Shown here one piece after another: positions 26,077 to 34,974 of a DNA stretch of 64,000 nucleotides; positions within the stretch are counted from its first letter, which is position 1; each line of letters starts with the position of its first letter. Under the pieces are notes generated by a model that was not told the DNA's origin, searched no databases, and saw only the letters and a list, made by a program, of their open reading frames with translations. The translations under genes and the position numbers were made by a program. Source of the DNA: Croceivirga sp. (GTDB lineage Bacteria; Bacteroidota; Bacteroidia; Flavobacteriales; Flavobacteriaceae); NCBI GenBank assembly GCA_028284935.1, contig JANQQQ010000004.1, forward strand, positions 124,001 through 188,000, given 5' to 3'.

Positions 26077-26226
26077 ACTGAAAATTCTAAAACACAAATA
26101 TCAAATTTCAAAACTATTGTAACCATAAATAAATGCTGATAAAATCCTGTCAATTTTTTACAAAGTGAAAAGTTCTCTCTTCCAAATCCTATGTATAAAT
26201 TCGAAAAAATGGGAACTTAGATTTTG

Positions 26227-26772
26227 TTACTTGGAATTTGCATTGATGTGAATCAATGCGAAAACCGCATAATTGACCATATCTTGGTAGTTGGCATCCA
26301 CCCCTTCACTGGCCACGGTTTTTCCCTTATTGTTTTCAATTTCCTTGACCCTAAGGATCTTCTGTAAAATTAAATCAGTCAATGAACTGACCCTCATATC
26401 TCGCCATGCCTCCCCATAGTCGTGGTTTTTATCCTCCATTAACTTTTTCGTCCTTGCTGCTTGAATGTTGTAAAATTCCAAGGCTTCCTCCCCACTCAAA
26501 TCAGGTTGGTCCACTACACCTTTTTCCATTTGGATCAAGGCCATTAGGGAATAATTGATAATACCAATGAATTCGGATTGTTCGTCCTCATCAACTTTTC
26601 TCACTTCGTTCTCCTGAAGACTACGTATACGCTGCGCTTTAATAAAGATTTGGTCGGTCAAGGATGGAAGTCGTAAAATCCGCCATGCTGTTCCGTAGTC
26701 CCTGGTCTTTTTTTTAAAAAGTTCACGACAACGCTGGATAACGGCATCGTACTGTTCTGAAGTTTGCTGCAT
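26227..26772 (-). CDS. DUF1599 protein
   Basis: Starting at ATG 26772 the protein is 181 aa (MQQTSEQYDAVIQRCREL); an in-frame start 25 codons earlier would consume most of the promoter space shared with folP. It contains two related halves, each with K(K/N)xDYGxAWR and SLTDxIxxKxxRxxxxE (KKKTRDYGTAWRILRLPSLTD and KNHDYGEAWRDMRVSSLTD), which is the DUF1599 signature. The family is soluble, helical and conserved in Bacteroidota; its biochemical role is not established. It is divergent from folP and precedes the DoxX fusion gene on the same strand. Confidence 0.88.
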   Translation of the reverse strand: MQQTSEQYDAVIQRCRELFKKKTRDYGTAWRILRLPSLTDQIFIKAQRIRSLQENEVRKVDEDEQSEFIGIINYSLMALIQMEKGVVDQPDLSGEEALEFYNIQAARTKKLMEDKNHDYGEAWRDMRVSSLTDLILQKILRVKEIENNKGKTVASEGVDANYQDMVNYAVFALIHINANSK

Positions 26773-26866
26773 CTGTATGCGATTTTGCGTATTTTCAGCA
26801 CCTCTTTGGCGTGCGCTTTGAGCGATTCCAAAGATAGTTGAAACCATTCAAAACAAAACAGCTCCA

Positions 26867-27700
26867 ATGACCATAAACTGTAAGGGAAAATTGATTGACC
26901 TATCCGCTCCAAAAGTAATGGGTATCCTAAACATTACCCCAGATTCATTTTATGATGGCGGCAAACACAAAAACTCCGACTCCATCCTCAAGCACACGGA
27001 AAAAATGCTAAATGATGGGGCAACATTTGTGGATGTCGGCGCCTACAGTTCACGACCTGGTGCAAAAGATGTAAGCGAGGATGAGGAGTTACACCGCATT
27101 CTCCCAATCGTTAATCTTATTTTAACCGAATTCCCCACCGCCAATATCTCCGTAGACACCTTTAGAAGTAGGGTTGCAAAGAAATGCCTGCAGGTGGGAG
27201 CGGCCCTGGTGAATGACATTTCAGGGGGTCATCGGGATATGGATATGCTTAAGGTAGTATCGGAATTTCAGGTGCCTTATATTGCCATGCACATGAGGGG
27301 CACTCCTCAAAATATGAAGGATAAAACGGAATACGGTGATTTGTTGAAAGATATGCTATTTTACTTTTCCGAAATCGTTGAAAAGGCAAGGTCCAAAATG
27401 TTGAATGACCTCATTATTGATCCAGGTTTCGGTTTTGCCAAAACCACTTTTCAAAACTTTCTAGTATTGGAAAATCTGACCTTTTTCAAGGACGTGGAAA
27501 AACCTATTCTTGTCGGTATCAGCAGAAAATCAATGATCTACAAAACATTGAACACCAATCCCAACGAAGCATTGAATGGTACCACTGCACTTCATATGAT
27601 TGCATTAAGGAACGGCGCCAACATTTTAAGGGTTCATGATGTGAAAGAGGCCGTTGAGTGTGTCCAACTTTATACCGCCCTACAAAACGGTCAATGCTAG
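26867..27700 (+). CDS. folP: Dihydropteroate synthase
   Basis: This 277-aa TIM barrel joins p-aminobenzoate to the pterin diphosphate in folate synthesis. Visible motifs are KVMGILNITPDSFYDGG (pterin-binding loop 1), DVGAYSSRPGA (loop 2), VNDISGG, MHMRGTP, DPGFGFAK and GISRKSMI, and RVHDVKEAV ends the barrel. It is divergent from the DUF1599 gene and followed after 42 bases by the diadenylate cyclase gene, a frequent Bacteroidota pairing. Confidence 0.96.
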   Translation: MTINCKGKLIDLSAPKVMGILNITPDSFYDGGKHKNSDSILKHTEKMLNDGATFVDVGAYSSRPGAKDVSEDEELHRILPIVNLILTEFPTANISVDTFRSRVAKKCLQVGAALVNDISGGHRDMDMLKVVSEFQVPYIAMHMRGTPQNMKDKTEYGDLLKDMLFYFSEIVEKARSKMLNDLIIDPGFGFAKTTFQNFLVLENLTFFKDVEKPILVGISRKSMIYKTLNTNPNEALNGTTALHMIALRNGANILRVHDVKEAVECVQLYTALQNGQC

Positions 27701-27742
27701 TGCACCAAACATTTTCCCTAATTTTACAAAAACGCGCTGCCA

Positions 27743-28528
27743 TTGGAGTTTTTGAATTTTCTTGAATTTAAAATCACGGATTTCATAGATATCGTCTTGG
27801 TGGCCGTGTTGCTCTATTACATCTATAAACTGGTCAAGGGTACTGTAGCCATCAATATTTTTATAGGAATCGTTATCGTTTGGGCGTTATGGAAGTTGAC
27901 GGAATTGCTTCAAATGAAAATGATAAGTAGTATGGTTGGCGGTTTTATGAACATTGGCCTTATTGCTTTGATTATAGTTTTCCAACAAGAAATTAGAAAG
28001 TTCCTGCTACTTATTGGATCAACAAATTTTGCATCCAAGCGAAGCTTTGTACGTCATTTTAAGTTTTTAAAGCAGGAAGCCTTACCCACAGACGTGGATG
28101 TGGATGCGATTATTGGTGCGGCCAAAAACATGGGCATTAGTAAAACCGGGGCCATATTGGTCATTGAGCGGAACAATAATTTGGATTTCGTAAAATCCAC
28201 TGGGGATAAAATGAATATAGAAATTACCCAACCCATAATAGAAAGTATTTTTTACAAAAACAGTCCTCTACATGATGGGGCCGCCATTATCCAAGACAAC
28301 TACATTACGGCCACTAGGGTCATCTTACCTGTTTCCAATGAACGTAATATTCCCTTACGCTTTGGTCTGCGCCATCGTGCGGCGGTAGGTATTACCGAAA
28401 AAACGGATGCCCTTTGTCTTGTAGTCAGTGAAGAAACAGGGTTGATTTCCTATATCAAAAATGGGGAGTTTGTGCTCTATAAAAGTCTTGAAGAATTATC
28501 TGAAATGATTAAAAAAGACTTGGCTTAA
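27743..28528 (+). CDS. cdaA: CdaA-type diadenylate cyclase
   Basis: The protein is 261 aa. Three membrane helices (about 15-85) precede a DisA_N cyclase domain with the two hallmark motifs SPLHDGAAII (DGA) and LRFGLRHRAA (RHR). It makes cyclic di-AMP from two ATP. The start is TTG at 27743; no in-frame ATG lies between it and the upstream stop at 27719. The stop codon overlaps the next start by one base (TAATG), so the zinc-ribbon membrane protein is probably translated with it. Confidence 0.93.
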   Translation: MEFLNFLEFKITDFIDIVLVAVLLYYIYKLVKGTVAINIFIGIVIVWALWKLTELLQMKMISSMVGGFMNIGLIALIIVFQQEIRKFLLLIGSTNFASKRSFVRHFKFLKQEALPTDVDVDAIIGAAKNMGISKTGAILVIERNNNLDFVKSTGDKMNIEITQPIIESIFYKNSPLHDGAAIIQDNYITATRVILPVSNERNIPLRFGLRHRAAVGITEKTDALCLVVSEETGLISYIKNGEFVLYKSLEELSEMIKKDLA

Positions 28529-29340
28529 TGCATTGTAAAAATTGTGGATACGCCCTTAGGACAGATTACAGTTATTGTCCTAATTGCGGAGCAAAGGTAA
28601 TTCGCAAAAGGATTACCTTTAAAAATCTTCTCTATGATTTTACGGAACGATTTCTGAATCTTGACAATGCCTTCATAAAGACATTTTTCTATTTGTTCAG
28701 GCAACCCGATGATGTTATCGGTGGTTATATACGTGGCGTACGGAAGAAATACATGAATCCTGTTTCGTACTTCACCATTGCAGTGGCCCTTGGTGGATTG
28801 TTCGTGTTCTTGTTTCGGAATGTCTTTACGGATGCCATGGACTATTCGATGAATCTTGGTAAGTCAATGAACAATGACAACCCCATGGCAAACAGTTTAT
28901 CGGATAGTATCAATAATGCCATTTTTGATTACCAACAGCTTTTTTACATATTGTCCATTCCCTTGTTGGCCATGGTCTCTAAATTGATATTTATAGACAA
29001 AAAACAGTTTAACCTAAGCGAACACTTGATAATCAACCTGTATGGTTACTCGCAAATGTCAATTTGTATTAATGTGCTGTATATTCTTTTCATATGGAAC
29101 AGCAAAATCATTTTTTACATATCAACCTTCAATATTGTTTTTCAGATTGGCTATTTCACCTATGTGTTAAAACGTCTTTTTAAGTTAGGTTTTGGCAATA
29201 TGTTCATTAGACTGATGCTTTTTTTGGTTGTTTTAGCGGCACTCTTTTTTGTTTTAATTGTTGGTATTGGAATTTATATGGCATTGCAACCCGAATTTAT
29301 GGAGCAAATAAAGGCCGCACAGGAAGCCAACGCTACCTAA
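28528..29340 (+). CDS. Zinc-ribbon membrane protein (DUF3667-like)
   Basis: This 270-aa protein opens with a zinc ribbon, CKNCGYALRTDYSYCPNCGAK (two CxxC pairs), followed by a soluble linker and the conserved RFLNLDNAFIKTFFYLFRQPDDVI segment before four or five hydrophobic helices. The layout matches DUF3667 proteins, widespread in Bacteroidota and of unknown function. It starts one base inside the cdaA stop, suggesting coupling, and its stop overlaps the stop of the convergent ABC transporter gene by 4 bases. Confidence 0.8.
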   Translation: MHCKNCGYALRTDYSYCPNCGAKVIRKRITFKNLLYDFTERFLNLDNAFIKTFFYLFRQPDDVIGGYIRGVRKKYMNPVSYFTIAVALGGLFVFLFRNVFTDAMDYSMNLGKSMNNDNPMANSLSDSINNAIFDYQQLFYILSIPLLAMVSKLIFIDKKQFNLSEHLIINLYGYSQMSICINVLYILFIWNSKIIFYISTFNIVFQIGYFTYVLKRLFKLGFGNMFIRLMLFLVVLAALFFVLIVGIGIYMALQPEFMEQIKAAQEANAT

Positions 29341-31112
29341 GCCATTTCTTCCTCCTGCAGAAACTGGGCATGATATAAGTCACTGTAATAGCCCCCATTT
29401 TCCAAAAGTTGCTTGTGGGTGCCCATTTCAACAACGTGTCCTGCATCCATAACCAAAATTTTATCGGCCTTTTTGATGGTAGCCAAACGGTGGGCAATGA
29501 TAATTGAGGTTCTTCCCTCAGTAATTTTATTGGTTGCTTCTTGAATCAGTTTTTCAGTATAGGTATCCACGGAGGAAGTGGCCTCATCCAAGATCAAAAT
29601 TCCAGGGTTACTTACATAAGCCCTTAAAAAAGCTATCAGTTGTCGTTGCCCACTCGATAGCATGGTACCCCTCTCTTTGACATTATACTCATAACCCCTA
29701 GGAAGGCTGCTGATAAATTCATGTACGCCTATCTGTTTTGCGGCGTTTTCAATATCGACTAAAGAGATGTTTCCATCCTTAAGGGATATGTTATTGGCAA
29801 TGGTATCCGCGAAGAGGAACACATCCTGCAGGACAATTGCAATGTGGGATCTCAAGGAATCCAATTTAAAGTCCCTGATGTCCACCCCATCAATACGGAT
29901 CTGACCACTATTGATCTCATAAAAACGGTTCAACAGATTGATGATGGTTGATTTACCGGCTCCCGTTGCACCTACAATAGCAATGGTCTCACCCGCTTTG
30001 GCGTCAAAAGAAATACCATGAAGCACCTCCTCGCCTTCGACATAACCAAAACGGACATTTGAAAAAACAATATTGCCTTGTATTTGTGGTAGCTCGGTAG
30101 TACCCGTATCGACAATGTGGCTATCCGTATCCAGAATTTTAAAAACCCTATTGGCGGCCACCATACCCATTTGTAGGGTATTGAATTTGTCCGCAATTTG
30201 CCGTAACGGTCGAAAAAGCAATTCCATCAAAAAGAAAAAAGCAACAATGGTTCCCACCGCGGTATCCTGCACGGATTCTATTTGCTGGATAACCCCAAAA
30301 TAAACGACCAATCCAATCCCGATAGAGTTTGAAATCTCGGCCACCGGAAAGAAAATACTATTGTACCAAACTGTTTTTAACCAAGCATCACGGTGTTTTT
30401 GATTAATGGCCCTGAACTTTTCCCTTTCAATTTTTTCCCTAGTAAAAAGCTGAACAATTTTCATTCCGGCAATGCGTTCCTGCACAAATGAATTAAGGTT
30501 GGCCACTTGGGCACGCACATCAATAAAAGCTACTTTCATAGCCCTTTGAAATAAACGGGTCGCCACCAGGATTACGGGAAGAATGGCAAAAACAATCATG
30601 GCCAAACGCCAATTCATCGCAAGCATAACCGCAGCTGCTGCGACCATTTTCAGGACATCGGCAACGATCACAAAAAAACCTTGGCTAAAAATTTCTCCTA
30701 TACGCTGCATATCGGCAACGGCACGAGTCACCAAAACCCCGATGGAAGACTTGTCAAAATAGGTCATTTTAAAGGCCATCATTTTGCGAAAGAGCTTCAT
30801 ACGCAAATCTTTGATAACCGACTCTCCCAATAGGTTGGCGAAATAATTGAACAAAAGCTGAAAAATCACTTGCCCCAAAAGAACCGCACCCATCACCAGA
30901 ATGGCCGTGAGTAGTTGCCCATGATTTTTTTCATCAAGTGCCTTATTGATGATGTGCTGAACAATAATTGGCGTAAAAACCGCAAAGGCCGCTGACAAAA
31001 TACCCGAAAGCACCACCGTGATAAGGATACCTGGGTATTTTTTGGCAAAGCCAAAAACACGTTGAAAGAGCTTGAAGTCAAATGCTTTTCCGATCTCCTG
31101 TTCCCTGCTCAT
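29337..31112 (-). CDS. MsbA-like ABC exporter (fused permease and ATPase)
   Basis: The 591-aa protein has a six-helix ABC transmembrane domain (about 20-325) and a nucleotide-binding domain with Walker A GATGAGKST, Q-loop VLQDVFLF, signature LSSGQRQ, Walker B LILDEATSSVD and H-loop IAHRLAT. It should work as an inner-membrane homodimeric exporter of lipids or drugs; the cargo cannot be told. Its ATG overlaps the truA stop by 4 bases (coupled translation), and its own stop overlaps the stop of the convergent DUF3667 gene. Confidence 0.92.
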   Translation of the reverse strand: MSREQEIGKAFDFKLFQRVFGFAKKYPGILITVVLSGILSAAFAVFTPIIVQHIINKALDEKNHGQLLTAILVMGAVLLGQVIFQLLFNYFANLLGESVIKDLRMKLFRKMMAFKMTYFDKSSIGVLVTRAVADMQRIGEIFSQGFFVIVADVLKMVAAAAVMLAMNWRLAMIVFAILPVILVATRLFQRAMKVAFIDVRAQVANLNSFVQERIAGMKIVQLFTREKIEREKFRAINQKHRDAWLKTVWYNSIFFPVAEISNSIGIGLVVYFGVIQQIESVQDTAVGTIVAFFFLMELLFRPLRQIADKFNTLQMGMVAANRVFKILDTDSHIVDTGTTELPQIQGNIVFSNVRFGYVEGEEVLHGISFDAKAGETIAIVGATGAGKSTIINLLNRFYEINSGQIRIDGVDIRDFKLDSLRSHIAIVLQDVFLFADTIANNISLKDGNISLVDIENAAKQIGVHEFISSLPRGYEYNVKERGTMLSSGQRQLIAFLRAYVSNPGILILDEATSSVDTYTEKLIQEATNKITEGRTSIIIAHRLATIKKADKILVMDAGHVVEMGTHKQLLENGGYYSDLYHAQFLQEEEMA

Positions 31113-31852
31113 GTAAAAATAGTTTCTGGATAGCTCACTTTGGTCAAATATAATCCTTTTGATGGCACCGATGCCCCAGCATTGCCCCTGTCCTTACTTT
31201 CAATAATGGTCCGGATTGCTTCAGGTTTTCTCTTGTGGACACCCACATCCAAAAGTGTTCCCACTATGGCGCGTACCATATTTCGTAAAAATCGGTTGGC
31301 AGAAATAGTGAAAATCAATTTTTCTCCATCGTTCTTCCAAATGGCCGTCCTCACATCACATAGAAAGGTCTTCACATCCGTGTTGGATTTGGAAAAGCAT
31401 TCAAAATCTTGATATTCCATTAAAATATGGGCAGCCTCGTTCATAGCACTCATGTCCAATGGTCTAAGAACACAATGGGCACTATCCATATAAAATGGAT
31501 TCTTTTCTTGAACAACCCAATACTCGTACGTACGTTCAATGGCATCAAAACGGGCGTGGGCTTCCAAAGCAACCTTTTTGATGCCCGCTACCGCAATGTC
31601 CTGCGGCAAAAAGGAATTCAAACGGAATACCAATTCCCCAAAGTCAACATTCTGGGCAGTATCAAAATGGGCGAACATCTGTCTGGCATGAACACCGGAG
31701 TCCGTTCTACCTGCCCCTATCAATTCCATAGACTCGCGTAGCAAGGTGGAAAGTGCCTTTTCCAGTACCTCTTGTACACTTTTGGCGTTAGGTTGGTTTT
31801 GCCAACCGTGATAGGCGGTGCCTTTATATGAAAGTTCAATAAAATATCGCAA
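31109..31852 (-). CDS. truA: tRNA pseudouridine synthase A
   Basis: This 247-aa protein converts uridines 38-40 of tRNA anticodon arms to pseudouridine. It shows the TruA start (RYFIELSYKGTAYHGWQNQPN), the catalytic GAGRTDSGVHARQ with the nucleophilic Asp, and FLRNMVRAIVGTLLDVG near the C-terminus. The start is TTG at 31852, and I see no in-frame ATG nearby. The ABC exporter gene overlaps its stop by 4 bases. Confidence 0.95.
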   Translation of the reverse strand: MRYFIELSYKGTAYHGWQNQPNAKSVQEVLEKALSTLLRESMELIGAGRTDSGVHARQMFAHFDTAQNVDFGELVFRLNSFLPQDIAVAGIKKVALEAHARFDAIERTYEYWVVQEKNPFYMDSAHCVLRPLDMSAMNEAAHILMEYQDFECFSKSNTDVKTFLCDVRTAIWKNDGEKLIFTISANRFLRNMVRAIVGTLLDVGVHKRKPEAIRTIIESKDRGNAGASVPSKGLYLTKVSYPETIFT

Positions 31853-31934
31853 GCATCACGTTTTGCAGGACCAAATATAATTTAAACCGATACGAGCCCT
31901 TTTCATCATTAAATTTTTAGCATATTTTTAGCGT

Positions 31935-32429
31935 ATGACCAAGATACTTTTGCTGTCGGATACACACAGCTACATGGATGATACCATTTTAAAGTATGCC
32001 AAGCAAGCTGATGAAATTTGGCATGCCGGAGATATTGGCGATTTACTGGTAACCGATGCCTTGACCAAACTGAAACCCCTGAAGGGAGTTCATGGCAATA
32101 TTGACAACCACGTCATTCAAAAGGAATTTCCAGAACACAATCGTTTTATATGTGAAGACGTCGACGTTTGGATTACCCATATTGGCGGGTATCCAGGGCG
32201 CTATGATCGTCGCGTGAGGGAAAGTATTCAAAGTAATCCACCCAAACTGTTCATCTGCGGACATTCCCATATTCTAAAGGTGATGAACGATACGAAATTA
32301 GGATTACTACATATGAACCCGGGAGCATGTGGCAAACATGGTTTACATCGAGTACGGACCATGCTTCGATTTACCATTGACGGAGAAAAAATCGACAATT
32401 TGGAGGTCATTGAACTGGGCAAACGATGA
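31935..32429 (+). CDS. YfcE/MJ0936-type metallophosphoesterase
   Basis: The protein is 164 aa and soluble. All phosphodiesterase metal-binding motifs are present: LLSDTHSYMD, WHAGDIGD, VHGNID, WITHIGGYPG and ICGHSHI. This small family hydrolyses phosphodiesters in the cytoplasm; natural substrates are uncertain. A start codon for the following pseudogene overlaps its stop (ATGA at 32426-32429), so the two were once translated together. Confidence 0.9.
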   Translation: MTKILLLSDTHSYMDDTILKYAKQADEIWHAGDIGDLLVTDALTKLKPLKGVHGNIDNHVIQKEFPEHNRFICEDVDVWITHIGGYPGRYDRRVRESIQSNPPKLFICGHSHILKVMNDTKLGLLHMNPGACGKHGLHRVRTMLRFTIDGEKIDNLEVIELGKR

Positions 32430-33437
32430 AAACAATCTAGATTTTATTAGGTGTATTTTGCTGCGTAACCGGACTATCCCAGAATAATGATGTTTCTCTA
32501 GTCGTTTTGGGTACAGTACAGGACGGAGGTAGTCCCCATATTGGTTGTAGAAGGGAATGTTGTTCCGTTTTGTTTGAAAAACCCGATCCTACAAGAATGG
32601 TGGTTTCCCTGGGTGCTGTGGATCATGGGAATGGGAAAACCTACCTTTTTTAAGCCACTCCAGATATGTCCAGGCAACTAAAAATCTTCAAAAAGTACTC
32701 CGATTAAAATCAAGAAACCCCGAAACGGTATCTTTCTTACCCATGCGCATATAGGTCATTATTCCGGGTTGCTGTTTTTAGGACGCGAAGCCCTTGGTGG
32801 CGATTCCGTTCCGGTCTATGCCATGCCTAGAATGAAACGTTTTTTGGAAACTAATGGTCCTTGGAGTCAATTGGTGCAATTAAAGAACATATCCATTCAG
32901 TCCATTTTTGACAAGGAAGAAATTAGACTCTCATCAAATCTCTCGGTAATACCATTTAGCGTACCTCACCGGGATGAGTTTTCAGAAACCGTTGGATTCA
33001 AAATTGTAGGACCAAACAAATCGGTCCTTTTTATTCCGGATATTGATAAATGGGGAAAGTGGAGCACTTCCATAATCGAGAAAATCAAAAAGGTCGACTA
33101 TGCTTTTTTGGATGCCACCTTTTATGATGGCAAAGAAATCAATAATCGGAATATTGCTGAAATCCCACATCCCTTTGTTATTGAAAGCATGGAACTATTC
33201 AAACGTTTGGAACATAGGGAAAAACCCAAAATACATTTTATCCATTTATATCATACCAGCCCTTTACTTAATGAGCAAAGCGCGGCCTATGGAAAGACCA
33301 TCAATTCAGGATTTAAGGTAGCACGATTCTTCGAACAATTTCGGCTATGGTATCTCCTTGAAGTCCTATTTAGTAAGACTTTTTCATTTTCACGTCTAAT
33401 TAAGCCAAAACACAGAACACAACAACATGAAAACTAA
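32426..33437 (+). pseudogene. Decayed PqqB-like metallo-beta-lactamase-fold hydrolase
   Basis: Reading from ATG 32426 gives a signal peptide and then VVLGTVQDGGSPHIGC, PDPTRMVVSLG and KTYLF, the start of a PqqB-like hydrolase. The frame is broken by TAG at 32438-32440, TAA at 32651-32653 (where the family has Glu before ATPDMSRQL) and TAA at 32705-32707, and by an extra base near 32723-32725. After the shift the sequence continues cleanly as GIFLTHAHIGHYSG, the metal-binding motif, followed by an open frame from 32769 to 33437 (222 aa) that keeps LFIPDIDKWGKW and YAFLDATFYDG. The C-terminus may also be shifted. Several independent lesions argue against one sequencing error. Its end overlaps the next gene by 11 bases. 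Confidence 0.85.
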
Positions 33438-34290
33438 TTTTTTGGGAATTTTTGCCCTAGCCAATGTACTTCTGGTCCTTTCTTGCGCACAAACCGTAAA
33501 AAAAGCGGAGGAAACACCTGAGCAGGCAACCACAATTGTTGAACAAACTCCTGTATATGACACCAACGATCCACAGACCATCTTGGCAGCCATAGAACAA
33601 AAGCATGGAGGTTGGGGTGACCTATGGAAAAAAGGTGATGTACAGTACACCTATAAATACCACGATCCCACCTTGAACAAGACCGACCTTTCCACAGAGC
33701 GTTACATTTTTGCCAATGAAGCTTCGTATGGTCACTACACCCAACATGAAATCAATGTCATGCCTGGGACCGAAGGTAATATCACCCAATGTTTTGACGG
33801 AGAAAAAACCATTGTTATGGTCAATGGAGAAAAAACGGATGATCCACAGGCCAATGCTGTAGGTGCCTTTTTAAGGGGTGCCAACTATTTTTGGTTCGTG
33901 ATGCCCTACAAATTGAATGATAAAGGCACTATAACCACATATCAAGGTCAAAAAGAATATAAGGGCTCCAATTATGATATACTCAAGGTAACTTATGACC
34001 CTGAGCTCACTGGAAAGGAACAAAATGACATTTATATATTGTATGTCAACCCAGACACCAAATTAATTGATCGGTTCTATTTTTCCCTGCCCTTTTTGGG
34101 CGTCAATGATCCAGTATTAATTGCGGATTATGAGTATGAGGATATTGATGGTCAACTGATATCCACAAAGCGCACTTACTTTCTGCCCAATGAGCAAGGA
34201 GCGTACGGAGATGAGCCCAGCTTGATTCAAACCATGAGCGATATCACTTTTAGTAATGGGTTTACAGCGGAAAACCTAATGGACCAATAA
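33427..34290 (+). CDS. Lipoprotein of the DUF6503 type
   Basis: This 287-aa protein has a lipobox (LLVLSC, Cys about 20), a Glu/Thr-rich linker, and a mature domain of about 240 residues rich in beta strands. Examples are AIEQKHGGWGDLWKKGDVQYTY and later strand pairs such as YDILKVTYDPE and DIYILYVNPDTKLIDRFYFSL. The layout resembles outer-membrane lipoproteins of the LolA/LppX-like type, and I believe it is the family named DUF6503; I cannot confirm by search. It is preceded by the pseudogene and followed by a strong terminator at 34316. Confidence 0.72.
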   Translation: MKTNFLGIFALANVLLVLSCAQTVKKAEETPEQATTIVEQTPVYDTNDPQTILAAIEQKHGGWGDLWKKGDVQYTYKYHDPTLNKTDLSTERYIFANEASYGHYTQHEINVMPGTEGNITQCFDGEKTIVMVNGEKTDDPQANAVGAFLRGANYFWFVMPYKLNDKGTITTYQGQKEYKGSNYDILKVTYDPELTGKEQNDIYILYVNPDTKLIDRFYFSLPFLGVNDPVLIADYEYEDIDGQLISTKRTYFLPNEQGAYGDEPSLIQTMSDITFSNGFTAENLMDQ

Positions 34291-34315
34291 ACGAGTGGAG
34301 AAAGGACCTAAAATT

Positions 34316-34345
34316 AAAAGCCCCATCCAATCGGTTGGGGCTTTT
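34316..34345. terminator. Bidirectional hairpin terminator
   Basis: Arms of 10 bases (AAAAGCCCCA with TGGGGCTTTT) close a 10-base loop between the convergent lipoprotein gene and the DUF4293 gene. Confidence 0.8.
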
Positions 34346-34372
34346 CGCACTAATACTACTAAGATGTTAGGT

Positions 34373-34783
34373 CTAACGTAAACGATCTACAGATTTTACA
34401 AGATCTTCATCCTTTTTGATGGCCCTGTTCGCCAGAACCAGAAAAACGATAGAAAATACAGGAATCAGCATCCCAATACCCTTCTCAGAGACCGCCGTCC
34501 CTCCGGATAAGTTTAGTGATCGATAAACGAAAAATCCTAGTAAAAAAAGGTTCAATATCATGTTCAACCTGTTGAGCACAAATTGATGTTGTCTTTTCTT
34601 AAAAAGGAAAATGGCAATAATGGCAAGAACGGCTACTCCCAAGAACGTCGCTAAGACGGACAAATTGTCCTTGGCGGATATCTGAACATCTCCTGATAAG
34701 GTCCAGAGGGAAACCACAAAAGGGAGGATTCCCGAACAGAGGGCCACTACTGCTAGATACAATGTCTGAATACGTTGAATCAT
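34373..34783 (-). CDS. DUF4293 four-helix membrane protein
   Basis: Starting at ATG 34783 the product is 136 aa and begins MIQRIQTLYLAVVAL, the typical DUF4293 start; an upstream in-frame ATG would add 15 charged residues that do not fit. It has four hydrophobic segments and ends with a short basic tail (AIKKDEDLVKSVDRLR). The family is confined to Bacteroidota, usually beside rho as here, and has no known function. It is divergent from rho. Confidence 0.88.
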   Translation of the reverse strand: MIQRIQTLYLAVVALCSGILPFVVSLWTLSGDVQISAKDNLSVLATFLGVAVLAIIAIFLFKKRQHQFVLNRLNMILNLFLLGFFVYRSLNLSGGTAVSEKGIGMLIPVFSIVFLVLANRAIKKDEDLVKSVDRLR

Positions 34784-34821
34784 CCTTTTTTCAAAGTGGA
34801 CTGCAAAATTACGTCGGTTTA

Positions 34822-34856
34822 TTGACAAATAAGCCCTGTTCTTTTAAATATTTTTG
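34822..34856 (+). promoter_or_regulatory. Candidate promoter of rho
   Basis: TATTTTTG at 34849-34856 matches the Bacteroidota -7 box TAnnTTTG exactly. TTG at 34822-34824 is the nearest -33 candidate, with a spacer of 24 bases, one more than the usual range. Transcription would start near 34863 and leave a leader of about 110 bases before rho. Confidence 0.4.
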
Positions 34857-34974
34857 TATACTTGTAGCGTTATTAGTTAGAATACTTGCCTAGGGAAACC
34901 TTTCCCCCATAGTGAAATCCAAATAACATTTTTACTTCAAAATTTAGATTTACGTTTAACCTATTGCATACTTA

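Noticed and set aside
31923-31930. TATTTTTA before the phosphoesterase gene as a -7 box
   Set aside because: No TTG lies 17-23 bases upstream, and the box is only five bases from the start codon.
32769-33437. The 222-aa frame as an intact gene
   Set aside because: It lacks the N-terminal half of the fold, which is present upstream but broken by three stops and a frameshift.
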